Of a DNA stretch of 64,000 nucleotides, positions 25,690 to 35,062 are shown in pieces. This stretch comes from Sphingobacterium griseoflavum (GTDB lineage Bacteria; Bacteroidota; Bacteroidia; Sphingobacteriales; Sphingobacteriaceae): assembly GCF_014653155.1 (NCBI RefSeq), contig NZ_BNAF01000017.1, positions 1 through 64,000 of the forward strand, in the 5' to 3' direction. The translations under genes were made by a program, and so were the position numbers. The notes under the pieces were generated by a model. It saw only the letters and a program-made list of their open reading frames with translations, had not been told where the DNA came from and ran no database searches. The number at the start of each line of letters is the position of its first letter. Within the stretch, counting starts at the first letter, position 1.

Positions 25690-26856
25690 ATGAAGAAAAG
25701 AAGAATATTGTCATTGGGGATGCTGTTTTTAACTGCACTGCTTGCCATTGGATGCGCCACCCGGGCGCCCCAAAGAGTGCGCATGCCCTTTGCAAGTAAG
25801 CAACAGGTGTTGGAAGTTTTGCGGTCTACAAATACTTATTTTATGGAGAAGTGGCCCGATACGGGAAAGCCAATTTACACCACGCGCTGGCGGCCCAGTA
25901 ATATATGGACGAGAGCGGTGTATTACGAAGGCTTGATGGCACTGTATGCGATCGATCCCGACCGTCGTTACTATGACTACGCGGTAGATTGGGGAACAAA
26001 GCACCAATGGGGCCTGCGAAATGGCGTAGAAACACGCAATGCGGATGACCAAGCTTGCGGACAGGTATACTTAGAGCTATACGAACTGGATAAGCAGGAA
26101 GAAAGGATCCTTGCAATCAAGAAGAATATAGATTTCGTTATGCATTCGGGCAAGGTGGATGATTGGACATGGATCGACGCCATTCAAATGGCGATGCCCG
26201 TTTTCGCGAAACTTGGCGTGATGTTCGGTGACCCACGTTACTTTGATTACATGTACCAGATGTATAGCTACTCCAAGAACGAAGAAGGTGGTGGCTTGTA
26301 CAATCCAAAAGATAAGTTATGGTGGCGCGACCGCGATTTCGTCCCGCCTTACCAAGAACCCAATGGTGAGGACTGCTACTGGTCTCGTGGTAATGGCTGG
26401 GTCGTTGCTGCCTTGGTGCGTGTCCTGACCCTGATTCCGGCAGATGAAAAGAACCGTTCTGTTTATGTACAAGATTTTAAAGACCTGATGGATGGGGTGC
26501 TGAAAGCACAACGGAAGGATGGCTTTTGGAATGTCAGTCTGCACGATCCGACCAATTTTGCTGGCCGCGAAACTACGGGCACCGCGCTTTTCCTTTATGG
26601 TATGGCTTGGGGGATTAACCAGGGCATGCTAGATGCAGAGGTCTATCGACCAGCTTTAGAGAAAGGCTGGCAAGCGCTGGTTGATGAGTCCGTGCATCCA
26701 TCCGGCTTTTTAGGTTATGTGCAAGGAACCGGAAAACAACCGAAAGACGGTCAACCGGTTGGATTTTCTACCGTGCCTGATTTTGAAGACTACGGATTGG
26801 GATGTTTTCTCCTTGCGGGTTCTGAGCTGTATAAGTTATTGGAAGACGATCGCTAA
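25690..26856 (+). CDS. GH105 unsaturated rhamnogalacturonyl hydrolase (lipoprotein)
   Basis: 388 aa with a lipobox (LLAIGCATRAP, Cys at about 22). The (alpha/alpha)6 barrel of GH105 shows WTWIDAIQMAMP at about 158-169 (the Asp corresponds to the catalytic residue of YteR-type enzymes) and PNGEDCYWSRGNGWV. GH105 removes the unsaturated uronic acid that a lyase such as PL11 leaves at the non-reducing end, so it directly follows the lyase in the pathway and in the operon. It is very similar to the GH105 encoded at 44649-45776, which lacks the lipid anchor. Confidence 0.93.
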   Translation: MKKRRILSLGMLFLTALLAIGCATRAPQRVRMPFASKQQVLEVLRSTNTYFMEKWPDTGKPIYTTRWRPSNIWTRAVYYEGLMALYAIDPDRRYYDYAVDWGTKHQWGLRNGVETRNADDQACGQVYLELYELDKQEERILAIKKNIDFVMHSGKVDDWTWIDAIQMAMPVFAKLGVMFGDPRYFDYMYQMYSYSKNEEGGGLYNPKDKLWWRDRDFVPPYQEPNGEDCYWSRGNGWVVAALVRVLTLIPADEKNRSVYVQDFKDLMDGVLKAQRKDGFWNVSLHDPTNFAGRETTGTALFLYGMAWGINQGMLDAEVYRPALEKGWQALVDESVHPSGFLGYVQGTGKQPKDGQPVGFSTVPDFEDYGLGCFLLAGSELYKLLEDDR

Positions 26857-26935
26857 AAGACGAACATACAGGCTAATAGCTTGCTGTAGAATACATAGGA
26901 AACTTGAAATAAGACATATTTATAGAAATATAATG

Positions 26936-27247
26936 ATGGAAAAGATTGCGTTTAAAATGAAACTAAAGCCGGGAAAGCGAGCGGAATACGAAATTCGGCA
27001 TGCGGCAATTTGGCCAGAGTTGGTCGCGCTTTTAAAAGAAAATGGCATCGCCGATTACACGATTTTTTTTGACGAAGAATCCGATTCCTTGTTTGCCGTC
27101 CAGCGCCTGAACGGGAATTCATCGCAAGAGCTGGGGCAAACAGAAGTGGTACAACGCTGGTGGAAATATATGGCCGATATTATGGAAACAAATGACGATT
27201 ACTCGCCTGTATCTGTACCGCTCTCCACCGTGTTTCATTTAGATTAA
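26936..27247 (+). CDS. rhaM: L-rhamnose mutarotase
   Basis: 103 aa from the ATG at 26936 (one ATG earlier at 26933 is equally possible). A much earlier in-frame ATG at 26717 lies inside the GH105 gene and is rejected. Family hallmarks: KPGKRAEYEIRHAAIWPEL with the active-site His, DYTIF and VVQRWWKYMADIM. It speeds the exchange of alpha- and beta-L-rhamnose. Its place in an RG-I operon matches rhamnose being released by the GH106 enzyme encoded 6 bp downstream. There is no signal peptide, so it acts in the cytoplasm. No other rhamnose catabolic gene is in the window. Confidence 0.93.
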   Translation: MEKIAFKMKLKPGKRAEYEIRHAAIWPELVALLKENGIADYTIFFDEESDSLFAVQRLNGNSSQELGQTEVVQRWWKYMADIMETNDDYSPVSVPLSTVFHLD

Positions 27248-27253
27248 CGACGC

Positions 27254-29992
27254 ATGGCAAAGATATGTTTGATCATACTATATTTCAGCCTCATACTACA
27301 TGCTGCTTTCGCGCAGGAGGGGTGGCCCACCGTGACAAAAGAAATGAAACCTTGGACCCGATGGTGGTGGATGGGATCAGCCGTGGACAAGCCCAACTTG
27401 GCGCGCGAGCTGCAAAGCTTTGATGATGTCGGAATCGGTGGCGTCGAAGTGACGCCCATTTATGGCGCAAAGGGTTACGAATCGCGTAATATTCCTTTTC
27501 TATCCAGCAATTGGATGGATATGCTGGCATTTACTGTGGGTGAAGCGAACAGGTTGGGACTTGGAGTGGATATGAACCTAGGTACTGGCTGGCCATTCGG
27601 AGGACCGCAGGTGAGCGAAAAAGATGCGGCGACCAAGTTCTTCTTGGATACAATCAGTTTGAAAAGCGGTGATGAGCTACACTTTCCGCTGATACCAAAG
27701 GACGGCAAGCAGACTTTTGCTCAACTGCAAGCAATTCGTGCATTTACATCAAACGGTGAAGAGATGAATTTAGATCGATACATTGGAAAAAAAAAGGCGC
27801 AATGGTCTGCTGGTGAAGATGTATGCGTGATTGCGCTTTTTTCCGGTCGTACTAAACAAAAGGTGAAGCGCGCCGCTCCAGGCGGAGAAGGTTACACGCT
27901 CGATCATCTAGGCGCAACATCGGTGAATCACTATCTAGGCTCGTTTGCGCAAGCTTTCAAAGGCAGGCAAATCCCTATACACTCTTTCTTTAACGATAGC
28001 TATGAAGTGTATGGCGCAAATTGGACCGATAGTTTTTTGGAGGAATTCAGGAAGCGGAAAAATTATAAATTGGAAGATCGCCTTTTGGATTTTGCTGGTA
28101 AGGGAAACGATAAAGATCGGGAGGGACGTGTGAAGGCTGATTATCGTGAAGTTGTGAGTGCAGTACTGCGCGATAATTTTCTCTTACCCTTTACCAATTT
28201 CGCGCATCAGCAAGGGGCACTGTCCCGAAATCAGGCGCATGGTTCACCAGGAAACTTAATCGACCTGTATGCGAGTACAGATATTGCAGAATGTGAAACA
28301 TTTGGTTCCAGCTTTTTCAATATTCCCCATTTACGGAGAGACTCCGCAGATATCCGCAATGTGGATCCTGATCCGATGATGTTTAAATTTGCTTCTTCTG
28401 CAACCCATACGCATGGGAAAAAATATACCTCATCGGAAACATTTACGTGGCTTACCGAGCACTTTAGAACATCCTTGTCGCAAACAAAGCCTGAAGTTGA
28501 GCAGCTCTTTCTGGCTGGAGTGAACCATGTTTTCTATCATGGCACAACCTATTCCCCAAAAGATATAGCTTTTCCCGGTTGGTTATTTTATGCATCCGTA
28601 AATTTTACGAGCCATAATCCCTTGTGGGCACATATGGATGGGTTGAACCGATACATTACGCGTGTACAATCTATCTTGCAATCCACGCAAGCTGATAATG
28701 AGCTGCTGGTTTATTGGCCAATCTATGATATATGGCACGAAACGGATGGACCGTTTAAAACACTTAGTGTACACCACGTCGACCGATGGTTGCATCCCAC
28801 AGCATTCTATAAACAAAGTGTTGCCCTACAGCGGGCGGGATATAGTTTTGATTTTGTGACGGATGCTATTCTGGAACAATCGACCGTCCATCACGAAGGC
28901 GTGGTCACAGCAGCAAATGCACGGCCTTACAAAGCGGTGATCGTTCCGGAAAGCAACTATTTTTCGGAAAAAACTTTCGCGAAGCTGCTCGATCTGGCCA
29001 AAGAAGGGGCAACGGTCATATTTCAAGGCCTGCCCCAAGACGTTCCAGGCTTTCATCAGGTAGTCGAACGTCGTCGGCAATTAAGTGATCTTCGTGCCAC
29101 CTTAAAATTCTCGGCAGATGAAGAGAACCAATACACGACATATGGTAAAGGCAAAATCTATTTGACCAAAGATATGCACTCCGCGCTGGAAACGGAACAG
29201 ATTTTCGCAGAGCGCATCGTGCGTTCCGGCCTGCAATTCAGTCGGCGTGTGGGACAAGAAAAAATATACTACTATTTTGTAAATCATAGTGATAAAATGA
29301 TTGATGATCTGTTTCGTTTAAATACATCGGCTGCAAGTTATACCCTGTTAGATCCACAGACGGGAAAAATATTTGAGCTGCCCACCCAAAAAGGCCACGT
29401 TCGGCTACAGATCCCGGCGGGCTATGCTTGGCTCGTCGCCCTATCTGACAAGCCTGTCGCTGCAACTACTTACCGGTACATCAATAAACAGACGGAGCTT
29501 CCCGTTTTTAATCAGCCTTGGAAAGTAACGTTTGTCGACGGAGGACCGATATTGCCGAAACCCCGGACATTAAAACAACTATCTTTTTGGACGGCTTGGA
29601 ATGACGACGATGCAAGTCGGTTTTCAGGCATCGCTAACTACGAAACTACGATCCAATTGGATAAACAGCTTAACAAATCTTATCTACTGACTTTAGGCAC
29701 CGTCGGTGAAAGTGCGCGCGTTTTTGTGAACGATAAAGAAGTCGGTGTACTGTGGGCCCATCCATTTCAATTGGAAATTGGAGATGTCCTACAGCAGGGG
29801 AGAAATACGATCCGGATCGAAGTCGCCAACCTAATGGCTAATCGCGTTCGTGATTTAGACAAGCGAAAGATTTCTTGGCGCAATTACCATGAAATAAATT
29901 TCGTTAACATCGACTACAAAACCTTCGATGCTAGCTCTTGGCAAATGATGGATAGCGGTCTGGAAGGCCCCGTGAAGCTCTTCCTTTATTAA
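27254..29992 (+). CDS. GH106 alpha-L-rhamnosidase
   Basis: 912 aa, somewhat shorter than many GH106 enzymes. Signal peptide ends near AAFAQ (about 20). The N-terminal barrel starts with the GH106 signature KPWTRWWWMGSAVDKPNL, DDVGIGGVEVTPIYG and GLGVDMNLGTGWPFGG. Later blocks include HSFFNDSYEVYG and TYSPKDIAFPGWLFYASVNF, and a C-terminal beta-sandwich at about 760-912. The enzyme frees L-rhamnose from RG oligosaccharides. It is the last gene of the first RG-I operon and is followed by a good terminator. Confidence 0.93.
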   Translation: MAKICLIILYFSLILHAAFAQEGWPTVTKEMKPWTRWWWMGSAVDKPNLARELQSFDDVGIGGVEVTPIYGAKGYESRNIPFLSSNWMDMLAFTVGEANRLGLGVDMNLGTGWPFGGPQVSEKDAATKFFLDTISLKSGDELHFPLIPKDGKQTFAQLQAIRAFTSNGEEMNLDRYIGKKKAQWSAGEDVCVIALFSGRTKQKVKRAAPGGEGYTLDHLGATSVNHYLGSFAQAFKGRQIPIHSFFNDSYEVYGANWTDSFLEEFRKRKNYKLEDRLLDFAGKGNDKDREGRVKADYREVVSAVLRDNFLLPFTNFAHQQGALSRNQAHGSPGNLIDLYASTDIAECETFGSSFFNIPHLRRDSADIRNVDPDPMMFKFASSATHTHGKKYTSSETFTWLTEHFRTSLSQTKPEVEQLFLAGVNHVFYHGTTYSPKDIAFPGWLFYASVNFTSHNPLWAHMDGLNRYITRVQSILQSTQADNELLVYWPIYDIWHETDGPFKTLSVHHVDRWLHPTAFYKQSVALQRAGYSFDFVTDAILEQSTVHHEGVVTAANARPYKAVIVPESNYFSEKTFAKLLDLAKEGATVIFQGLPQDVPGFHQVVERRRQLSDLRATLKFSADEENQYTTYGKGKIYLTKDMHSALETEQIFAERIVRSGLQFSRRVGQEKIYYYFVNHSDKMIDDLFRLNTSAASYTLLDPQTGKIFELPTQKGHVRLQIPAGYAWLVALSDKPVAATTYRYINKQTELPVFNQPWKVTFVDGGPILPKPRTLKQLSFWTAWNDDDASRFSGIANYETTIQLDKQLNKSYLLTLGTVGESARVFVNDKEVGVLWAHPFQLEIGDVLQQGRNTIRIEVANLMANRVRDLDKRKISWRNYHEINFVNIDYKTFDASSWQMMDSGLEGPVKLFLY

Positions 29993-30015
29993 TTGCCACC
30001 CATAAAAAGAAACGC

Positions 30016-30045
30016 GGCTGTTCATGCAGAGGACAGCCATTTTTT
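30016..30045 (+). terminator. Terminator of the first RG-I operon
   Basis: 8-bp stem (30016-30023 with 30031-30038, one G-U pair), 7-base loop, then ATTTTTTG. It starts 24 bases after the GH106 stop codon. Confidence 0.88.
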
Positions 30046-30120
30046 GCTTTTCCATTTTCCTGACTTTGTTCAAACGGTGAAAAAAAGGTAGCTGTATACG
30101 TAACTTTTCTAATGGAATCC

Positions 30121-30161
30121 ATGTAGGCGCAGGACAGTTGTTACAGATGAACTACCTACAT
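30121..30161 (+). repeat. Inverted repeat in the leader of SusC-2
   Basis: ATGTAGG at 30121-30127 and CCTACAT at 30155-30161 enclose 27 bases, ending 49 bases before the SusC start at 30211. It could form a leader hairpin or be spaced operator half-sites. The gap 30046-30210 otherwise shows only a TAACTTTT near 30098, one base off a -7 box. Confidence 0.35.
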
Positions 30162-30210
30162 TGTGGCTGATAACCAGATAAATCTATACATCATACAAAA
30201 CGTTAAGACT

Positions 30211-33200
30211 ATGAAAACAACGATGCTGTTTCGTTTTCTATTAACAGTTCTACTCGGCTTTGGCTACGAAGCTTTTGCACAAGAATTATGGAAAGGAAAC
30301 GTAATGGATGCTATGCAGAAACCTATCGCGGGCGTCTCGGTAACCGTCAAAGGAGATGCGAATAGGTCTGTTTCCTCCGATGTGCGTGGAGCTTTCGAAA
30401 TATCCGCACAGAAAGGTGAGATATTGCAGTTCTCCTCTGTCGAATATGAAAGCCAGGAAGTCCAACTCGGCGACGTCAAGCCGCTTACGATCACGCTGAA
30501 AAGCAAGGAGGAGCTGATGGAAGAAGTGGTGGTAATTGGATATGGCACGCAAAGGCGTTCCAATGTCATTGCACCAATTTCCAAATTTAACGCTGAGGGG
30601 CTACAGGAACGGCCGGTGATCCGTGTCGATCAGGCTTTGGTGGGACAGATGTCGGGAGTGCGTGTCAAGCAGACAACGGGTATTCCAGGAAAAGGACTTA
30701 GTGTGCAGGTTCGGGGATCGGGTTCAATCACCGCCGGTAGCGAACCACTGTACGTTATCGATGGATTCCCATTAACGGTTTCCTCGCCCAATGGTTCCGG
30801 GAACTACGCGGCCGGAAATCCACTTGATAATATTAACCCTAATGATATCGAATCTATTGAAGTCTTGAAAGATGCCTCCTCTGCAGCTATCTATGGATCA
30901 AGAGCGGCTAACGGGGTCGTACTTGTCACTACAAAGCGAGGGAAAACCGGACAGTCGAAATTGACCTTCAATACCTATTTGGGTGCGTCGGAAGCGTACA
31001 AAAAATTGGATATGTTAAACGGTGAAGAATGGATCGACCGTGCCATAGAGATGATTAATGCACAATGGGCAGCGTCCGGTAGCGACCGTACGGCAAGCCA
31101 AACAACCGAACAGCGACGGGCTATTTTGGGCTTGTCTCCCGGAACGGTCAATCCGTCGTTTATGTACGATGATCGCTGGTTGCAAGCCGGCTATCCCGGT
31201 CTTTATTTGATGAATTGGCAAGACGAGGCCTATAGAAAAGGCTTGGTGCAAAATTATCAGTTGGCCGCATCAGGAGGAACCGATTTTGTAAACTATTATA
31301 TTTCCGGGAACTACATGGATCAAAAGGGGATTGTACAGGGCTTAGACTATAAAAACTATGCGCTGCGTGCAAACGTTGATGTCAAGCCCACTAAAAAATT
31401 GGCTTTCGGGCTAAATTTGGCACCTACCTATTCCTTGGCCAACGACCCCGGAGTGGAAGGTAAGGATAACATCATGCATCAAATCTACTCGATGTCGCCG
31501 GTACAAGATCATCCGGTGGGTATGGTTAACGTCTTTGAAAACGAAAAATACCCGTGGAGCGTCTCTACCAATGATCCTATTGCGAAGCTGAATAACTATG
31601 TCGGTGAAAGTAAGATCGCGCGGGTGCTGGCGAGTATGTATGGCCAATACCAAGTTTTGGATGGATTGACGTTTAAGACGACCTTGAATATCGACCATAC
31701 GGACCGACAGGCAGCAAGTTTTGTGCCTTATACCGTATCCGGGACCTTGGCAAGCCGTATCAATAACCCGAATCTTGCAACCTCTGGATCGGCTAATAGT
31801 TATCGTCGTCAAACCATCGTTAACGAGAATACTTTACATTATGATGCGAATATAGAAAAGCACAATATCAGCACCTTATTGGGACATGCATACAATTATG
31901 ATCGCTTGGATAACTCGTCGATCAGTTCTCGTGGCGGATACACAAACAGTTCTATACGCACCCTTAATGCTGCCGTCAATACAGTCGCTTCTACCAACGC
32001 AAGTAAAAACCTGATGCTTTCCTATTTTGGCCGTCTGCAATATGCGTATGATAACAAGTACCTGTTTTCTGCGAGTTTACGGCGCGATGGTTCATCCCGC
32101 TTCGGAGCTAATACCAAATGGGGCTGGTTTCCGTCGGTGTCTGCTGGGTGGCGCCTATCCGATGAGGCTTTTTTGCATTCGCTCACCCTCTTGAATGATT
32201 TAAAGATTCGGGGAAGCTACGGGGAGTCGGGGAACAACAGCATCGGTGATTACAGCGGCATATCGGTGTTGGATTTTTACAATTATACGTTTAATGGGGC
32301 GGTCGTGCCCGGCCAAGCCCCCGCCAACATCATTAACCCAAACCTCACTTGGGAGAAATCTCGTACGTTTGACCTGGGAGTAGATTTTGCGATCTTCCAT
32401 TCACGTCTTTCCGGATCGTTTGATTGGTATAAACGCACCAGCAGCAGTCTATTGCTGAATGTCCCGGCGATGTTTGCCACTGGATTTTCTAATTATTTGG
32501 ATAACGCGGGTGAGGTCAAGAGCCGCGGCTGGGATTTGGAGTTGACCTCCCGCAATCTTGTGGGATCCAATTTCACTTGGTCGACCTCGTTCAACCTCAG
32601 TAATAACAGCAACAAAATCACAAAATTGATTGGAAACCAACAACAGATTCTGATTCCGTCTTCCTTTGATGTCGAGCACAGTATCCTTCGCGTAGGCGAA
32701 CCAATGTATTCGATTTATGTCGTGCAACAGGATGGAATACTAAGCCAGCAGGACATCAATAGCGGTGCGGCTCTGTTCGGTAACCAAGTCGCGGGAGATC
32801 CACGTTATGTGGACGCAAACGGTGACGGAGTAATTGATGCGAATGACCGGGTGATTGTTGGGCATCCCAATCCGGATTATGTGTGGGGTATCACGAATGA
32901 TTTCCGTTATAAGAATTTTGACCTAAGTATATTGTTCCAAGGGCAACAGGGTGGGCATATCTATTCCTTGCTAGGGCGCGCATTGGGAAGAACGGGGCAA
33001 GGGTCTACCGACAATGCACTCGGTTTTTACCGGGATCGTTGGCGTTCCGAGGAAGATCCCGGGGATGGCCGAATCGGTAAGGCTTATTCCACATTCGGCC
33101 GTATAAAAAATACCGATTGGTTATATGCTTCCGATTATTGGCGCTTGCGTAATGTGACTTTCGGCTATAATTTCCAAAATTTGCGACTTGGAGGTAACGC

Positions 33201-33390
33201 AAAACTGCATAATGGACGGCTCTATGTGACCTTGGAAAACTTTTTCGGACAGGACAAATATGATGGCGGCGTTAACCCTGAGGCGGCGAACACAAACCTT
33301 AGCGGAAGCAGTAGCTATCCCGAGGCAGGAGATTATGGTGGACTCGCTCTTCCGAAAACAATCACTTTTGGTATTAACTTGACATTCTAA
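30211..33390 (+). CDS. SusC/RagA TonB-linked outer-membrane transporter (RG-I locus, pair 2)
   Basis: 1059 aa from the ATG at 30211, which begins a clean signal peptide (MKTTMLFRFLL, then EAFAQ); the in-frame ATG at 30163 is less likely. Carboxypeptidase-regulatory-like domain (about 25-100), TonB box EEVVVIGYGTQRR (about 107), plug (about 125-240, KDASSAAIYGSRAANGVVLV) and beta-barrel to the C-terminal phenylalanine. No STN domain. With the SusD 4 bp downstream it should import RG-I oligosaccharides across the outer membrane using TonB energy. Confidence 0.95.
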   Translation: MKTTMLFRFLLTVLLGFGYEAFAQELWKGNVMDAMQKPIAGVSVTVKGDANRSVSSDVRGAFEISAQKGEILQFSSVEYESQEVQLGDVKPLTITLKSKEELMEEVVVIGYGTQRRSNVIAPISKFNAEGLQERPVIRVDQALVGQMSGVRVKQTTGIPGKGLSVQVRGSGSITAGSEPLYVIDGFPLTVSSPNGSGNYAAGNPLDNINPNDIESIEVLKDASSAAIYGSRAANGVVLVTTKRGKTGQSKLTFNTYLGASEAYKKLDMLNGEEWIDRAIEMINAQWAASGSDRTASQTTEQRRAILGLSPGTVNPSFMYDDRWLQAGYPGLYLMNWQDEAYRKGLVQNYQLAASGGTDFVNYYISGNYMDQKGIVQGLDYKNYALRANVDVKPTKKLAFGLNLAPTYSLANDPGVEGKDNIMHQIYSMSPVQDHPVGMVNVFENEKYPWSVSTNDPIAKLNNYVGESKIARVLASMYGQYQVLDGLTFKTTLNIDHTDRQAASFVPYTVSGTLASRINNPNLATSGSANSYRRQTIVNENTLHYDANIEKHNISTLLGHAYNYDRLDNSSISSRGGYTNSSIRTLNAAVNTVASTNASKNLMLSYFGRLQYAYDNKYLFSASLRRDGSSRFGANTKWGWFPSVSAGWRLSDEAFLHSLTLLNDLKIRGSYGESGNNSIGDYSGISVLDFYNYTFNGAVVPGQAPANIINPNLTWEKSRTFDLGVDFAIFHSRLSGSFDWYKRTSSSLLLNVPAMFATGFSNYLDNAGEVKSRGWDLELTSRNLVGSNFTWSTSFNLSNNSNKITKLIGNQQQILIPSSFDVEHSILRVGEPMYSIYVVQQDGILSQQDINSGAALFGNQVAGDPRYVDANGDGVIDANDRVIVGHPNPDYVWGITNDFRYKNFDLSILFQGQQGGHIYSLLGRALGRTGQGSTDNALGFYRDRWRSEEDPGDGRIGKAYSTFGRIKNTDWLYASDYWRLRNVTFGYNFQNLRLGGNAKLHNGRLYVTLENFFGQDKYDGGVNPEAANTNLSGSSSYPEAGDYGGLALPKTITFGINLTF

Positions 33391-33394
33391 GACA

Positions 33395-34903
33395 ATGAGA
33401 AAGATACTTTATACAGCATTTTGTTGCGTATTGCTGACTTCCTGTGACATGGATTTGGGACAGCAACCTCTATCCCAAGGAACTTCAGAAACCTATTTTC
33501 AGACGGTAAACGATTTTAACCAAGGTCTTACAGCCATTTACAGTGCGGCACGTACTTATCCAGACCGCCTGCTTAACCTGTCAGAAACACGTTCAGACAA
33601 TCTATACGCGGTTTCCGATGGAGGGGTTCGCGATTGGGAAGGCATCAACAGCTTCCACAGAAACATCGACGCCAACCCATATGTGGTGGAAGCGTGGCAG
33701 GGCAATTATATCGGCGTCTTTCGTGCCAACAATTATCTAGAGCAGCTCGCGACAAAAGGGGAAAATGTGGTGACGGATGCCGTGCTTCGACGCAGGATGG
33801 AGGCGGAGGCGCGCTTCCTAAGGGCATTCTTCTATTTTGACCTCGTCCGTTATTTTGGACAGGTACCACTTATTGATCGGGTGGTGTCCGATGCGGAAGC
33901 CAAAACCATCGGGCGCAGTCCCGTGGCAGAAATTTGTAATTTTATCGAACAGGATCTCCAATTTGCCATCGACAATCTGCCAAAGCCAAGTGCCTATCTT
34001 CCGGCAGAGCGCGGTCGTGTGAATACCTATGCAGCAAAAATGCTGTTAGGTTTACTGTATATGAGTAAGTCAGGACCTACCTTAAATGTAGATGGGATCG
34101 GCCAAAATAGCAACGAATGGTCAAAAGCGGTAAGTCAATTCAATGATATTATAGCCAGCAATGAGTTTGGTAGCTTAACAAGCTACGCGGCTATCTTTGA
34201 TTATGCTAACGAGCGAAATAGTGAAGTGATCTTTAATATTGAGTATGCAAGTGGAGGGAACCCGATTGTAGGCGCTACGTTTCCGTGGGTGCTCGTTCCA
34301 GATACGTATTTTCAATCGCTCGGATTCTCCGCTCAAGGCGGGCTCACTATTCGCCCGGTTTCCGAGGACTTGGTACATAAGTATGCCAGCGCTGATGTGC
34401 GTAAGTCGTTTGCCATTCAAAGCAGCTACGCCAACGGTCCGGTCGTAGAGAATCGCCCATTCATCAGGAAGTTCGTGGATATCACCAAGGTACCAACCAC
34501 AAGCCGACTGGATTGGCCGATTAACTTTATTGTATTTCGGTATACGGATCTCCTACTGTTGAAAGCGGAGTGTATACTAAATGGGGCGCCAGGCGATGCG
34601 GCAACGGAAGTGGATGCGGTGGTCAATGCCGTTCGTAGCCGTGCGGGCTATACCGAACCATTGTCCGGCGTTACAAAAATGCAATTGCTGGAAGAACGTC
34701 GCCGCGAGTTTATTGGCGAGGGAACGCGATGGTTTGATCTGATCCGGTCAGGTATAGTGGAAAACACCCTGAAAAACTGGATACAGAAAGAGGATACTGG
34801 TGGACAGATGGAAGACTTTGTGGTAGATTATGTTCTTTATCCTGTTCCGCAGTCGGAATTGAACAAAAGCCCCGGGCTCTACGAACAAAATAAAGGATAT
34901 TAG
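33395..34903 (+). CDS. RagB/SusD nutrient-binding lipoprotein (RG-I locus, pair 2)
   Basis: 502 aa with a lipobox (CVLLTSCDMDLGQQP, Cys at about 16). SusD helices and TPR-like repeats are visible: RRMEAEARFLRAFFYFDLVRYFG and the C-terminal EERRREFIGEGTRWFDLIRSG, the most conserved block of the family. It binds the oligosaccharide on the surface and closes over SusC-2. The gene follows susC by 4 bp and ends before a strong inverted repeat. Confidence 0.95.
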   Translation: MRKILYTAFCCVLLTSCDMDLGQQPLSQGTSETYFQTVNDFNQGLTAIYSAARTYPDRLLNLSETRSDNLYAVSDGGVRDWEGINSFHRNIDANPYVVEAWQGNYIGVFRANNYLEQLATKGENVVTDAVLRRRMEAEARFLRAFFYFDLVRYFGQVPLIDRVVSDAEAKTIGRSPVAEICNFIEQDLQFAIDNLPKPSAYLPAERGRVNTYAAKMLLGLLYMSKSGPTLNVDGIGQNSNEWSKAVSQFNDIIASNEFGSLTSYAAIFDYANERNSEVIFNIEYASGGNPIVGATFPWVLVPDTYFQSLGFSAQGGLTIRPVSEDLVHKYASADVRKSFAIQSSYANGPVVENRPFIRKFVDITKVPTTSRLDWPINFIVFRYTDLLLLKAECILNGAPGDAATEVDAVVNAVRSRAGYTEPLSGVTKMQLLEERRREFIGEGTRWFDLIRSGIVENTLKNWIQKEDTGGQMEDFVVDYVLYPVPQSELNKSPGLYEQNKGY

Positions 34904-34918
34904 TAAGCGGTTTGATCG

Positions 34919-34962
34919 ACAACACCGTACGGGCATGGCCACCTATCTTTGTACGGTGTTGT
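34919..34962 (+). terminator. Long inverted repeat: terminator of SusCD-2, overlapping a candidate promoter
   Basis: A perfect 12-bp repeat, ACAACACCGTAC at 34919-34930 and GTACGGTGTTGT at 34951-34962, around a 20-base loop and followed by TTCTAAATT. It lies 16 bases after the SusD stop. The T tract is weak, and a -7-like box sits at the loop/right-arm junction, so it could instead be an operator pair for the regulator gene downstream. Confidence 0.65.
34944..34951 (+). promoter_or_regulatory. Candidate -7 box (TATCTTTG) for the GntR-type regulator gene
   Basis: Exact TAnnTTTG match at the loop/right-arm junction of the 34919-34962 inverted repeat, 111 bases before the regulator start at 35063. 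The TTTG at 34911-34914 is too far upstream for a standard -33 box. Confidence 0.4.
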
Positions 34963-35062
34963 TTCTAAATTAAGCGGCGTCCCGAAGAAATTACAGAACG
35001 ACAAAAATTGTATTTCTATTCAAAAAACCGTTTCTTTAACACATCACGTAGATGACGCAGCC

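Noticed and set aside
26717..26935. N-terminal extension of the rhamnose mutarotase frame
   Set aside because: It overlaps the end of the GH105 gene in another frame and does not match the family, which starts at the MEKIAFKMKLKPG stretch.
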